A DNA stretch of 64,000 bases, from positions 1 through 64,000 of the forward strand of contig JAFRQP010000022.1 of assembly GCA_017428565.1 (NCBI GenBank), given 5' to 3'. The notes under the pieces were generated by a model. That model was not told where the DNA came from. It did no database searches and saw nothing but the letters and a program-made list of their open reading frames with translations. Origin of the DNA: Oscillospiraceae bacterium (lineage in GTDB: Bacteria; Bacillota; Clostridia; Oscillospirales; Oscillospiraceae). Positions 44,230-52,462 of the stretch are shown piece after piece. Within the stretch, counting starts at the first letter, position 1; the number at the start of each line of letters is the position of its first letter. The position numbers were made by a program, and so were the translations under genes.

Positions 44230-45447
44230 TCAATACAAAAACACCTGTACCTGCGCGCCCTTGGGGAGCCCCTCGCAGTCGCGGGCGATGATGAAATAGC
44301 CGTCCGCCCCGGCAAGCTGCGTGATCAGCCCGGACTTGGAACGGATGGGCGAAGCCAGAAGCTTCCCGCCCTCCCGCAGCAGATGGCAGGCGGTGATCTG
44401 CTCCCGGCCGTGGTTGGCGCCCAGGCTCTCCGTCAGCTCCGCCGGCACCGCAAAGTCTTCCTGCTTCCTTCCCATGAGCCGGCCCAGCAGCGGCAGCACA
44501 AAAAGCTGCGCCACAAAGCAGGCGGCCACCGGATGGCCGGGCAGGCCGATCAGGGGCTTGTTGCCCGCTTTTCCCAGAATGGTGGGCTTGCCCGGCTTGA
44601 TGGCGATGCCGTGGAGCAGCAGCTCGCCCATGCTTTCGATGATGCGGCAGGCCGCGTCCTTGACGCCCACGCTGCTGCCGCCGGACAGGATCACCGCGTC
44701 GCAGTCCCGCGCCGCGGCCTGCATCTTTTGCCGCAGAAGCTGTTCGTCGTCCGCCACGATGCCGTAGCTTACCGCCTCCGCGCCGAAGTCCCTCAGCATG
44801 GCGGTCAGCAGCGGGGCATTCACGTCCCGCACCTGGCCGGGCCCCGGCGTCTCGTCGGGGGGCACCAGCTCGTCCCCGGTGGAGATCACGCCGACCTTTA
44901 CCCGACGCGCCGCAGTCACGCTTGTTTTTCCGATGGCAGCCAGCGCGCCGAGGTCCTGGGCCGTCAGTACCCGCCCGGCGGGAAGGATCTCCTTGCCGGG
45001 GAACACATCGTCCCCCCGGAAGATCAGATTCATCCCCGGCGCGCCCGGCTTCAGGATCCCCACGGTGCCGTCGCCGTAGTCTTCGGTGTATTCGATCATC
45101 ACCGCGCAGTCGGCACCCCTGGGGATCGCGCCGCCGGTGGGCACATAGACGCAGCTGTCGCGGGAAAGCGCGAAGTCCGCCCCCTCGCCCATCAGCACCT
45201 GCCCGGCAAGGTTCAGGATCGCTGGGATCGCGTCGGAGCAGCCGAAGGTGTCGGCCGCGCGGCAGGCGTAGCCGTCCACGGTGGAACGGTCGAAGTCCGG
45301 GACATATTCCTGCGCCCTGATCGGCTCGGCCAGCACGCGGCCCGGAGCCTCCGCCAGCGGGACGGTCTCTGCCCGGCCCAGCGGCTTGAATTCTTTTTCG
45401 ATCAGCCGGAGAACCTCCTCCGGCGTCTTTACCGCAAGCATGCTCAC
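44230..45447 (-). CDS. moeA: Molybdopterin molybdenumtransferase MoeA
   Basis: A 405-residue stand-alone MoeA. Domains and motifs are standard: FDRSTVDGYACRAADTFG near residue 50, GVISTGDELVPPDETPG, LSGGSSVGVKD and GLPGHPVAACFVAQL, with a C-terminal beta domain. It catalyses metal insertion into MPT-AMP after Mog. It overlaps the regulator gene by four bases. The second, fused MoeA follows after the 270-base repeat array. Confidence 0.95.
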   Translation of the reverse strand: MSMLAVKTPEEVLRLIEKEFKPLGRAETVPLAEAPGRVLAEPIRAQEYVPDFDRSTVDGYACRAADTFGCSDAIPAILNLAGQVLMGEGADFALSRDSCVYVPTGGAIPRGADCAVMIEYTEDYGDGTVGILKPGAPGMNLIFRGDDVFPGKEILPAGRVLTAQDLGALAAIGKTSVTAARRVKVGVISTGDELVPPDETPGPGQVRDVNAPLLTAMLRDFGAEAVSYGIVADDEQLLRQKMQAAARDCDAVILSGGSSVGVKDAACRIIESMGELLLHGIAIKPGKPTILGKAGNKPLIGLPGHPVAACFVAQLFVLPLLGRLMGRKQEDFAVPAELTESLGANHGREQITACHLLREGGKLLASPIRSKSGLITQLAGADGYFIIARDCEGLPKGAQVQVFLY

Positions 45448-46385
45448 ACCTCCGCGATGATCTTACCCATATCCCGGTAGTCGTTTCCCGTGAAGTGACG
45501 GATCTCCTTGAGGAAAGCCGGCGAACGGAGGACCTCCAGGATCGCCTCGCCCTCCGGGGCTTCCAGAGCGTCTTTGCGCAGCACCAGATCATAGCGTTCC
45601 TCCAGCAGAGGAATGAAGTCCAGGCCGTCGATCTGCCGGGAGATCCGCTCCGTGCCAAGCGCGAGATCCGCCTCTCCGTCGGCGATGGCGGCGGCCATCG
45701 TCAGGTGGGATTTCATCTCCCGTTCATAGCCCTTGATCTGTCTGGGGTCCAAACCCATGCGGCACAGCTGCCCATCCAGCAGGATGCGCGCGCTGGAGCC
45801 GGGGCGGCGATTGAGGATGGAGACATCGCGCCGGGCCAGATCCCGCCACCCGCGGATCTCCTTCGGATTGCCGGCCGCCACATAAAAGCCCTGCTTGCGG
45901 TAGGACAGGTTGATCAAAACCGCCTTCACCCCCGGCATCAGCCGTTTGACATAGGGGACGTTGAAGCTTTTTTCATCCACCGCGTACAGGTGGCAGGCGG
46001 CTGCGTCCACCTTTTTCTCATAGAGGGCAAGCAACCCTTCAAAGCTGCTGAGATAGCAGCGGTCCGTCACGATGCCGTTCTGGCGCAGAAAGTTGCTCAA
46101 AATATCCAGCACAACATCCTGGCCGGAGATGATAAAGGGGTTCTCCGGCTTGACGGCGGGCCGAAGCAGATCGCTGTTGATCTCCACCCGTCGGACAGGC
46201 TGGACGCTCTGCTCATGCCGCGAGCGGGCGATGTAGGCGTCCACATCGTCCTGGGTGAAGCGCACCTTGCGCCCGACCTTGTAGGAGTTGATCTCGCCCC
46301 GGCGGATCAGCTCATAAATCGTGGATTTGCTCACATGGAGGAGCTCTGCGACCTCCTGTGTAGAGAGTGATTTGTTGGATGCCAT
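45444..46385 (-). CDS. HTH-PBP transcriptional regulator of the tungsten/molybdopterin genes
   Basis: A 313-residue protein. Residues 1-55 are an excisionase/MerR-like helix-turn-helix (LSTQEVAELLHVSKSTIYEL, then KVGRKVRFTQDDVDAYI). Residues about 85-300 are a PBP-like sensor domain (ISGQDVVLDILSNFLRQ, LSSFEGLLALYEKKVDAAAC, NRRPGSSARILLDGQL). No signal peptide is present, so it senses inside the cell, most likely an oxyanion or cofactor. It heads the cofactor operon and is divergent from the aldehyde oxidoreductase gene. Its promoter spacer contains GTTTCGC, half of the motif shared by tupA and aor. Autorepression and control of both units is an inference. Confidence 0.85.
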   Translation of the reverse strand: MASNKSLSTQEVAELLHVSKSTIYELIRRGEINSYKVGRKVRFTQDDVDAYIARSRHEQSVQPVRRVEINSDLLRPAVKPENPFIISGQDVVLDILSNFLRQNGIVTDRCYLSSFEGLLALYEKKVDAAACHLYAVDEKSFNVPYVKRLMPGVKAVLINLSYRKQGFYVAAGNPKEIRGWRDLARRDVSILNRRPGSSARILLDGQLCRMGLDPRQIKGYEREMKSHLTMAAAIADGEADLALGTERISRQIDGLDFIPLLEERYDLVLRKDALEAPEGEAILEVLRSPAFLKEIRHFTGNDYRDMGKIIAEV

Positions 46386-46429
46386 CCCGATCCCTCCGCA
46401 TGACGGTTTCTGTTTCTTTACGATACTGT

Positions 46430-46614
46430 ATTATATCTGCTTTGCGAAACTTGTTCAAGGGAGGGAGGCACGGAAGTTATGTGCGGTTTTGCGTCAAATC
46501 GTGCTGTTTCGCACAACATGTTCCTTCCGTCCGTGTCCGGTATGTCCTTTTTCATATCGGTTCGCGCGAAAATCCGGCCAAACGCTTGGCACTCTCGGCC
46601 TTTCACAATATAAT
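46430..46614. promoter_or_regulatory. Divergent promoters and operator-like sites between the regulator and aor
   Basis: Minus strand: TTGAAC (46458-46453), 17 bases, TATAAT (46435-46430); the spacer carries GTTTCGC (46450-46444). Plus strand: TTGGCA (46586-46591), 17 bases, TATAAT (46609-46614), serving aor. GTGCGGTTTTGC (46481-46492) and GTGCTGTTTCGC (46501-46512) are direct repeats 20 bases apart; the second is also a GTGC/GCAC dyad. Confidence 0.7.
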
Positions 46615-46676
46615 ACTCTTAAAGTAAATAGCGGTACAAATGACACAAAACATAACACTTTACAGGAGGGTATTTC

Positions 46677-48494
46677 ATGAGCGACGCGTATTACGAGAAA
46701 ATTGCCAGAATCAACCTGAGCACCGGTGAGATCAAGGCGGAACCGCTGGATCTCGAAGTTGCGAAAAAGTTCATCGGCGGCCGCGGTCTCGGCACCAAGA
46801 TCCTCTATGATGAGGGTGTCGCCGCCGTCGATCCCCTGTCGGCTGACAACAAGCTGGTCTACATCACCGGCCCCATGACCGGCTCCAACTCCCCGTCCTC
46901 CGGCCGCTACATGGTCGTGACCAAGTCCCCCCTCACCGGCATGATCGCCTGCGCCAACTCCGGCGGCATCTGGGGCGCCAAGCTGAAGTTCGCCGGCTGG
47001 GACGCCCTGATCGTCGAGGGCGCCGCCCCCGAGTGGAGCTACCTCTACATCGAGGACGACAAGATCCAGATCCTGGACGCCAAGGAGTACCTGGGCGTGC
47101 TGAGCGAGGAGCTTGACGATCTGCTGAAGGCCAAGCACGGCGCGGACTGCTCCGTGCTGAACATCGGCCCTGCCGGTGAAAAGCAGGTGCTGCTCTCCTG
47201 CGTCATGAATGACAAGGACCGCGCTGCCGGCCGTTCCGGCACCGGCGCCGTCATGGGCAGCAAGAAGCTCAAGGCCATCGTGGTCAAGGCCACCCGCAAG
47301 CAGCTGGACGTCATCGCCGACGTGGACGCCCTGAAGGAAGCCAACAAGGCCTGCCTCAAGATCATGACCGATAACCCCCTCACCGGCGCTGGCCTGCGCG
47401 CCCTGGGCACCGCCTCTCTGGTCAACGTCATCAACGGCATCGGCGCTCTGCCCACCAAGAACTGGCAGGAGAGCTACTGCCCCACCGCCGACAAGTTCTC
47501 CGGCGAGACCCTGGCCGAGAAGTACCTGGTCAAGCCCGGCGCCTGCTTCCACTGCCCCATCGCCTGCGGTCGCATCATCAAGCATGACGACAAGGTCATC
47601 GGCGGCCCCGAGTACGAGCCCCTGTGGGCCTACGGCAGCGACTGCGGCAACGACGATCTCTGGGCCATCGACGAGGCCAACCGCCTCTGCAACGAGTACG
47701 GTCTGGACGCCATCGGCGTGCCTTGCACCATCGCCGCCGCCATGGAGCTCTACCAGAACGGCTGCATCAAGGAAGAGGAGTGCGACGGCGTGCCTCTCGA
47801 GTGGGGCAGCCCCAAGGCCATCATCGAGTGGACCCGCCGCATGGGCGATCCCAAGACCGAGCTTGAGTGGCTCATGTCCGCCGGCTCCGTCCGCCTCTGC
47901 GAGGCCTACGGTCACCCCGAGTTCTCCATGAGCGTCAAGAAGCAGGAGATCCCCGCCTACGACGCCCGCGCCATCCAGGGCATCGGCATCAACTACGCCA
48001 CTGCCAACTGCGGCGCCGCCCACGTCCGCGGCTACATGATCGCGCCCGAGGTGCTGGGCATCCCCGCGCAGCTGGATCGCACCGTCATCGACGAGAAGGC
48101 CGTCTGGGCCAAGATATTCCAGGATCTGACCGCCGCCATCGACTCCATGGGCACCTGCCTCTTCACCTCCTTCGCCCTGGGCGCGCCGGAGTACGCAAGC
48201 CTGCTCAACGCCGCCACCGGCACGAACTACACGCCCGATGAGCTCCTCGAGGTCGGCGAGCGGGTCTTCAACATCGAGCGTATGTTCAACAAGGCCGCCG
48301 GCATGAAGCCCGAGGACGACCGCCTGCCCAAGCGTCTGCTGGAAGAGCCCGTCTCCAACGGCCCCTCCAAGGGCATGGTCAGCAAGCTGCCCGAGATGCT
48401 GCCGCAGTACTATGCGGTCCGCGGCTGGGTCAACGCCTTCCCCACTGACGAGACCCTCAAGAAGCTGGGTCTTGACGAGTGCGTCGGCAAGTAA
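46677..48494 (+). CDS. aor: Tungsten-dependent aldehyde ferredoxin oxidoreductase
   Basis: A 605-residue AOR-family enzyme that oxidises aldehydes to acids, or the reverse, with ferredoxin at a bis-pterin tungsten site. The N-terminal domain has INLSTGEIKAEPL and GGRGLGTKILYDEG. The 4Fe-4S ligands are CFHCPIAC plus the later Cys in MGTCLFTSF. The pterin-binding parts include GSNSPSSGRYMVVTKSPL and GPAGEKQVLLSCVMN. AGGAGGG precedes the start. It begins an operon with moaD, a ThiF-like protein and a radical SAM maturase. The physiological substrate cannot be read from the sequence. Confidence 0.95.
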   Translation: MSDAYYEKIARINLSTGEIKAEPLDLEVAKKFIGGRGLGTKILYDEGVAAVDPLSADNKLVYITGPMTGSNSPSSGRYMVVTKSPLTGMIACANSGGIWGAKLKFAGWDALIVEGAAPEWSYLYIEDDKIQILDAKEYLGVLSEELDDLLKAKHGADCSVLNIGPAGEKQVLLSCVMNDKDRAAGRSGTGAVMGSKKLKAIVVKATRKQLDVIADVDALKEANKACLKIMTDNPLTGAGLRALGTASLVNVINGIGALPTKNWQESYCPTADKFSGETLAEKYLVKPGACFHCPIACGRIIKHDDKVIGGPEYEPLWAYGSDCGNDDLWAIDEANRLCNEYGLDAIGVPCTIAAAMELYQNGCIKEEECDGVPLEWGSPKAIIEWTRRMGDPKTELEWLMSAGSVRLCEAYGHPEFSMSVKKQEIPAYDARAIQGIGINYATANCGAAHVRGYMIAPEVLGIPAQLDRTVIDEKAVWAKIFQDLTAAIDSMGTCLFTSFALGAPEYASLLNAATGTNYTPDELLEVGERVFNIERMFNKAAGMKPEDDRLPKRLLEEPVSNGPSKGMVSKLPEMLPQYYAVRGWVNAFPTDETLKKLGLDECVGK

Positions 48495-48507
48495 GTATAA
48501 TACCAGA

Positions 48508-48537
48508 CAGGGGGAGGCGTCCGCCTCCCCCTGTTTT
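48508..48537 (+). terminator. Terminator-like hairpin between aor and moaD
   Basis: Perfect stem CAGGGGGAGGCG (48508-48519) with CGCCTCCCCCTG (48522-48533), then TTTT. Because moaD, thiF and the maturase follow closely, it may lower their expression relative to aor. Confidence 0.8.
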
Positions 48538-48558
48538 CATCTTAAAGGACGTGATTGT

Positions 48559-48780
48559 ATGATCGAAGTACGCTTTTTCGCCACCCTGCGCCAGGGCCGG
48601 GGCAAGATCGCCCAGGTCCCCGCCGAGGAGGCCGCCGCCGCGCTGGACCTCTTCCGCCGCTTTGACATTCCGGCGGAGGAGGTGTCCATCCTGCTGATCA
48701 ACGGCTTTCATTCCAAGCCGGAGGATCCCGTGAAGGACGGCGACGTTATCTCGCTCTTCCCCCCGGTGGGAGGCGGCTGA
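48559..48780 (+). CDS. moaD: MoaD/ThiS-family sulfur carrier
   Basis: A 73-residue ubiquitin-like sulfur carrier beginning MIEVRFFATLRQGRG and ending PPVGGG, with the C-terminal Gly-Gly that is adenylylated and thiocarboxylated. AAAGGA lies ten bases before the start. It feeds sulfur to pterin dithiolene formation, or is a version devoted to the tungsten enzyme, since it stands in the aor operon with its own activating enzyme. MoaE is not in the window. Confidence 0.88.
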   Translation: MIEVRFFATLRQGRGKIAQVPAEEAAAALDLFRRFDIPAEEVSILLINGFHSKPEDPVKDGDVISLFPPVGGG

Positions 48781-48784
48781 GGCC

Positions 48785-49489
48785 ATGGAGGAACGCTATA
48801 TCCGCAATCTCGGCGCCCTTACGGAGGCCGAGTGCGCCCTGCTGCGGGAAAAGACCGTGCTGGTGGCCGGCTGCGGCGGTCTGGGCGGCTATCTGATCGA
48901 GATGCTGCTCCGCCTGGGCCTGGGCGAGATCCGCGCGGCGGACGGGGATTGCTTCGAGGCCTCCAACCTGAACCGGCAGCTGCTCTCCGCCCCGGGGCTT
49001 CTGGGGAAATCGAAGGCGGAGGCCGCGGCGGAGCGGGCCGCTCTGGTGAATCCGGAGGTCCGCTTTGTGGCCGTGCCGGAATTCGTGACGGAGGAGAACG
49101 CGGACCGGCTCATCCGGGGCTGCGACGCGGTGCTGGACGCGCTGGACAACATCCCCTCCCGGACCATGCTGGCCAAGAAATGCGCCGAGGCGGGGATCCC
49201 CCTGATCCACGGGGCGATCTGCGGCTGGAGCGCCCAGGCGGCCATCGCGCTGCCCGGGGACGGGCTGATCGAACAGATCTACCGGTCGGGCGCCGCCCTG
49301 AAGAGCAAGGCCTCCCTGTCCTTCACGCCGCCCTTCTGCGCCGCGCTGCAGACGGCGCTCTGCGTCCGGCTCCTGGCCGGTCGCGAGGTCGAGACGGGAA
49401 AGCTCTACGTGGCCGACCTGCTGAACATGGATCTGGAGACGATCGCGCTTCTGCCCGATAGGGGCCGCCCCGCCGGCGAGAGAGGATAA
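48785..49489 (+). CDS. ThiF/MoeB-like adenylyltransferase
   Basis: A 234-residue E1-like enzyme with LVAGCGGLGGYLIEMLLRLG (nucleotide fold), DGDCFEASNLNRQLL and the switch region CDAVLDALDNIPSR. It should adenylylate the Gly-Gly end of the MoaD-like protein encoded four bases upstream. The zinc-binding CxxC pairs of canonical MoeB are not evident, so it is a shorter variant. It is followed one base later by the radical SAM gene. Confidence 0.87.
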   Translation: MEERYIRNLGALTEAECALLREKTVLVAGCGGLGGYLIEMLLRLGLGEIRAADGDCFEASNLNRQLLSAPGLLGKSKAEAAAERAALVNPEVRFVAVPEFVTEENADRLIRGCDAVLDALDNIPSRTMLAKKCAEAGIPLIHGAICGWSAQAAIALPGDGLIEQIYRSGAALKSKASLSFTPPFCAALQTALCVRLLAGREVETGKLYVADLLNMDLETIALLPDRGRPAGERG

Positions 49490-49490
49490 C

Positions 49491-50627
49491 ATGGAAGAAG
49501 CTATCCGAAAACTCTACGTGGAGGCCTCCTCCCGCTGCAATCTGGCCTGCAAGATGTGCTTTCGCCACAGCTGGGTCGGCGAGGGCGTGGGCGATCTGGA
49601 CCCGGCGGTCTTCGCGCGCCTGCTGGACGATCCCGTGCTGGCGGAAACCGGGACCGTCTTCTTCGGCGGCATGGGCGAGCCTCTGGTCCATCCGGCGCTG
49701 GTCTCCATGGCCGCGCTGGCCTCGGCCCGGGGAAAGAAGGTGGAGCTGGTCACCAACGGGACGCTGCTGACGGAGCGGAAGGCCCGGGAGCTGCTGGACG
49801 CCGGCGTCACGCGCGTCTGGGTCTCCATCGACGAGCTCTATGAGAATTACGGCAAGATCCAGATCGGCAGCGATTTCGGCCTGGTGCTGGGCAACCTGGA
49901 GGCCTTCAACGCCCTGCGCCGGGGCACGGAGGTCCGGCTCGGCATGACGGCCGTCGTCATGCGGGACAACATCGCCAGCCTCCGCCGCATCCGGGAGTTT
50001 GCCGAGCGCTTCGAGGCCGACGATCTGAACCTGAGCCACATCATCCCCAACCGGGCGCAGGATATCGACCAGGCCCTCTGGCCCATGTGCGACGTGGCCG
50101 CCATCAAGGCCGTCACCGATACGCTCGACTACAGCTGGCGCTTTGAGGGCTTCGATCTGGGCACGGAGATCCCCATGTTCAAGTTCTCCCAGCGCTACCG
50201 GGAGCTGCTCTTCCCGGACGAGAAGAGCCTGCGGGACGCGGAGTTCTTCTCCTGGAAGGGAAAGCCGGCCACCCGCCGGGAAAACTGGTGCCGCTTCATC
50301 GAAGAGGGGCACTGCTTCATCCGCTGGGACGGGGACGTGTCTCCCTGCATGGGCCTGCTGCACACGGCGGACACCTATCTGGGCCAGCATAAACGCCGCA
50401 TCCGGCATCACGCCTTCGGGAACGTCGGCGAACAGAGCCTGGGCGAGATCTGGAACAGCGAGGCGTACCGGGACTTCCGCCGGCGCGTGCACGAATTCAA
50501 GTATGCGCCCTGCCTGTTCTGCGGCGGCTGCGAGCTGCTGGAGGAAAACGAGACCGACTGCGTCGGCTCCCTGGCGCCCGCCTGCGGCGGCTGTCTCTGG
50601 GGGCAGGGCTTTGCCGTGTGCCCGTAA
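49491..50627 (+). CDS. Radical SAM maturase of tungsten oxidoreductase type
   Basis: A 378-residue radical SAM protein. The cluster motif is CNLACKMC (residues about 16-23), GGMGEPLVHPAL is the SAM-binding loop, and a C-terminal SPASM-like region has several cysteines (CMGLLHTADTYLGQ, CLFCGGCELLEENETDC, CGGCLWG). Proteins of this architecture next to aor are annotated as tungsten-cofactor oxidoreductase radical SAM maturases; what they modify is not established. The stop is at 50627, and the recombinase reading frame of the integrated element runs antisense through its last 220 bases. Confidence 0.87.
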   Translation: MEEAIRKLYVEASSRCNLACKMCFRHSWVGEGVGDLDPAVFARLLDDPVLAETGTVFFGGMGEPLVHPALVSMAALASARGKKVELVTNGTLLTERKARELLDAGVTRVWVSIDELYENYGKIQIGSDFGLVLGNLEAFNALRRGTEVRLGMTAVVMRDNIASLRRIREFAERFEADDLNLSHIIPNRAQDIDQALWPMCDVAAIKAVTDTLDYSWRFEGFDLGTEIPMFKFSQRYRELLFPDEKSLRDAEFFSWKGKPATRRENWCRFIEEGHCFIRWDGDVSPCMGLLHTADTYLGQHKRRIRHHAFGNVGEQSLGEIWNSEAYRDFRRRVHEFKYAPCLFCGGCELLEENETDCVGSLAPACGGCLWGQGFAVCP

Positions 50628-52462
50628 AGCTGTCGTCCGATGCGATTGTTCCCGGCGGCGCAGGAGAGCAAAATCGAAGCCCGGCGCAGCGGGGGACAGA
50701 TTCGCATAGGGAGAGCGCGAGAGGGGAGGGTATGACCCTCTCGCCGGATTGAGCGAAGCGGATCTATCCGCGCCGCAGGCGCGGGACCAGAGAGAGGGCA
50801 TCCTTTCGGATGCCCTCTCTCTGATGCATCGGACGAATCTATGTCCGAACCGGTATCCAAATCGAAGCCCAGCGAAGCGGGTTCGATTTGGGGAAGGAAG
50901 AAGGACGCAGCGGATGCGCAGTTTTCGCGGCGCTTACGGAAACCGCGGAAACGGAGCGGAGCTGCGTTCTTCTGACGTGGTGCACCGGGGCAATCCAAAT
51001 CCGAACCGGGGATGGAGGCGCGCTGGGCAAGCGCGCTCTCCATTTCGCTAAAATTTACAGTTTTAGTGCCGTCCTTGTAATTGCATGAGATTACGATCTT
51101 ATCGTTGAATACATACACAGAGTTGAGGAAAACGTCGATCAGCATTTTCCGGAGCTCCAGCTTCGAAAGATCGAGGTTTCGGAAGCGTTCCAGGAAGAAA
51201 CGGACGAATTCCTCGCTTACGCGGGGCTTTGCCAGTTTCTCCAGCGCGATCTTGTTTTCCAGCTTGTCACGCGCTGCCTCTAATTCCTCCAGTCTGCCTT
51301 TCGTGGATTTTGTCAGAATGCCCTGCTGGATCGCGTTGAGCAGGTTGTTGATGCCGGTGTTGGCCTCTTGGAGCTGCTGTTTATACATCGGCAAGGCAAC
51401 GCTCTCCTGATCCTGCATGGTCAGCACCATCGAAGTAATTGCGTCTATGGTGCGGTCGTCAGCCAGCATTTCCATGATGGAGTTTAGAACAAGGTCTTCA
51501 ATCCATGCTTTTCGGACAGGCTTGCACTTACAGTCCGCACGCTTCTTTTTCACGGAAACGCACTTGTAATAGTGGTAGACGCCGTTTCGCCCGGTTCCGC
51601 TTTCGCCGCAGAGATATGCGCCGCAGTACCCGCAGAAGATCTTGGTAGTCAGGAGATAATCGTCCTCGGCCTTGTGACGGGCCGGAGCCTTTTTGTTGAC
51701 CTCTAGCTTCTTTTGGACACGCTCAAACAAGTCATCCGGCACAATGGAAGGGATGCCCTTGGGGATGACTGTATCCCGGAAAACAAATTCCCCGATGTAG
51801 CGACGGTTACAGAGCATGTGCTGGATCGAGTTGTAGGTGATTGGATTTCCGCGAGTATTCTTTACGCCCTGCTCGTTGAGCCAGTCACGGAGTTCGGTCA
51901 TGGTCGCGCCTTTGTCGTAGCGTTTGAACACTTCAAGAACATAGGGCGCTGTAATCGGATCAACTTGAAAATGCTGCTCGCCATCGATCACATAGCCGAT
52001 GGGGATCGTGCCGCCGTTGAATTTGCATTTGAGCGCATTGTCCGTCATGCCGCGGACGACCTTTTCTGCCAAATCCGCCGAGTAGTATTCTGCATAGCCC
52101 TCTAGGACAGATTCAAGGATGATGCCTTCTGCGCCTTCGGATATGATTTCGGTCGCCGACACAACTTTGACACCATTCTTTTTCAGCAGCGACTTGTACC
52201 GTGCGCTGTCATAGCGGTTACGGGCAAAGCGGTCCAGTTTCCACACGATCACCATATCAAACAGCTTCTTGCCACTATCCTTGATCATGTTCTGAAATTC
52301 CGGGCGATTGTCGGTCTTGGCGGAGAAGGCTCGATCTATGTAGTGCCGCAGGATCGTAATTCCATTTTTCTCGGCAAAGGCGGTACACTCGCGGAGTTGT
52401 CCCTCTATGCTCTCTTCCCGCTGATTATCGGAGGAATAGCGGGCATAGATGACTGCCTTCAT
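50408..52462 (-). CDS. Large serine recombinase (integrase) of the mobile element
   Basis: A 684-residue open frame. The N-terminal resolvase domain begins VIYARYSSDNQREESIEGQL with the catalytic Ser near residue 10, then KLDRFARNRYDSARYK. A recombinase domain, a zinc ribbon (CGYCGAYLCGESGTGRN, and more cysteines) and a coiled coil follow. Family-like sequence ends near residue 470 (about 51.05 kb). The last 200 or so residues are low-complexity and partly antisense to the radical SAM gene, so they are probably read-through across the integration junction. Large serine recombinases insert and excise elements between attP and attB. The start overlaps the Bro-N gene by four bases. Confidence 0.88.
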   Translation of the reverse strand: MKAVIYARYSSDNQREESIEGQLRECTAFAEKNGITILRHYIDRAFSAKTDNRPEFQNMIKDSGKKLFDMVIVWKLDRFARNRYDSARYKSLLKKNGVKVVSATEIISEGAEGIILESVLEGYAEYYSADLAEKVVRGMTDNALKCKFNGGTIPIGYVIDGEQHFQVDPITAPYVLEVFKRYDKGATMTELRDWLNEQGVKNTRGNPITYNSIQHMLCNRRYIGEFVFRDTVIPKGIPSIVPDDLFERVQKKLEVNKKAPARHKAEDDYLLTTKIFCGYCGAYLCGESGTGRNGVYHYYKCVSVKKKRADCKCKPVRKAWIEDLVLNSIMEMLADDRTIDAITSMVLTMQDQESVALPMYKQQLQEANTGINNLLNAIQQGILTKSTKGRLEELEAARDKLENKIALEKLAKPRVSEEFVRFFLERFRNLDLSKLELRKMLIDVFLNSVYVFNDKIVISCNYKDGTKTVNFSEMESALAQRASIPGSDLDCPGAPRQKNAAPLRFRGFRKRRENCASAASFFLPQIEPASLGFDLDTGSDIDSSDASERGHPKGCPLSGPAPAARIDPLRSIRREGHTLPSRALPMRICPPLRRASILLSCAAGNNRIGRQLYGHTAKPCPQRQPPQAGAREPTQSVSFSSSSSQPPQNRQGAYLNSCTRRRKSRYASLFQISPRLCSPTFPKA
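50628..51000. other. Junction region between chromosome and integrated element
   Basis: No separate gene is supported, although the recombinase frame crosses it. Two 23-base direct repeats with two mismatches start AAATCGAAGCCC at 50671 and 50859. The second also folds with TTCGATTT (50882-50889). Between them is a 16-pair hairpin (50788-50823). GC falls from here on. The left end of the element probably lies in this stretch, but I could not fix an exact attachment core. Confidence 0.5.
50788..50823. terminator. Strong hairpin, probable terminator after the aor operon
   Basis: Arms CAGAGAGAGGGCATCC (50788-50803) and its exact complement (50808-50823) around TTTC. There is no U-tract, so the terminator role is uncertain. 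Confidence 0.5.

Noticed and set aside
50671..50881. The 23-base repeats as the attachment-site cores
   Set aside because: Both copies are on the same side of the element and the right boundary is probably outside the window, so an att assignment cannot be supported.
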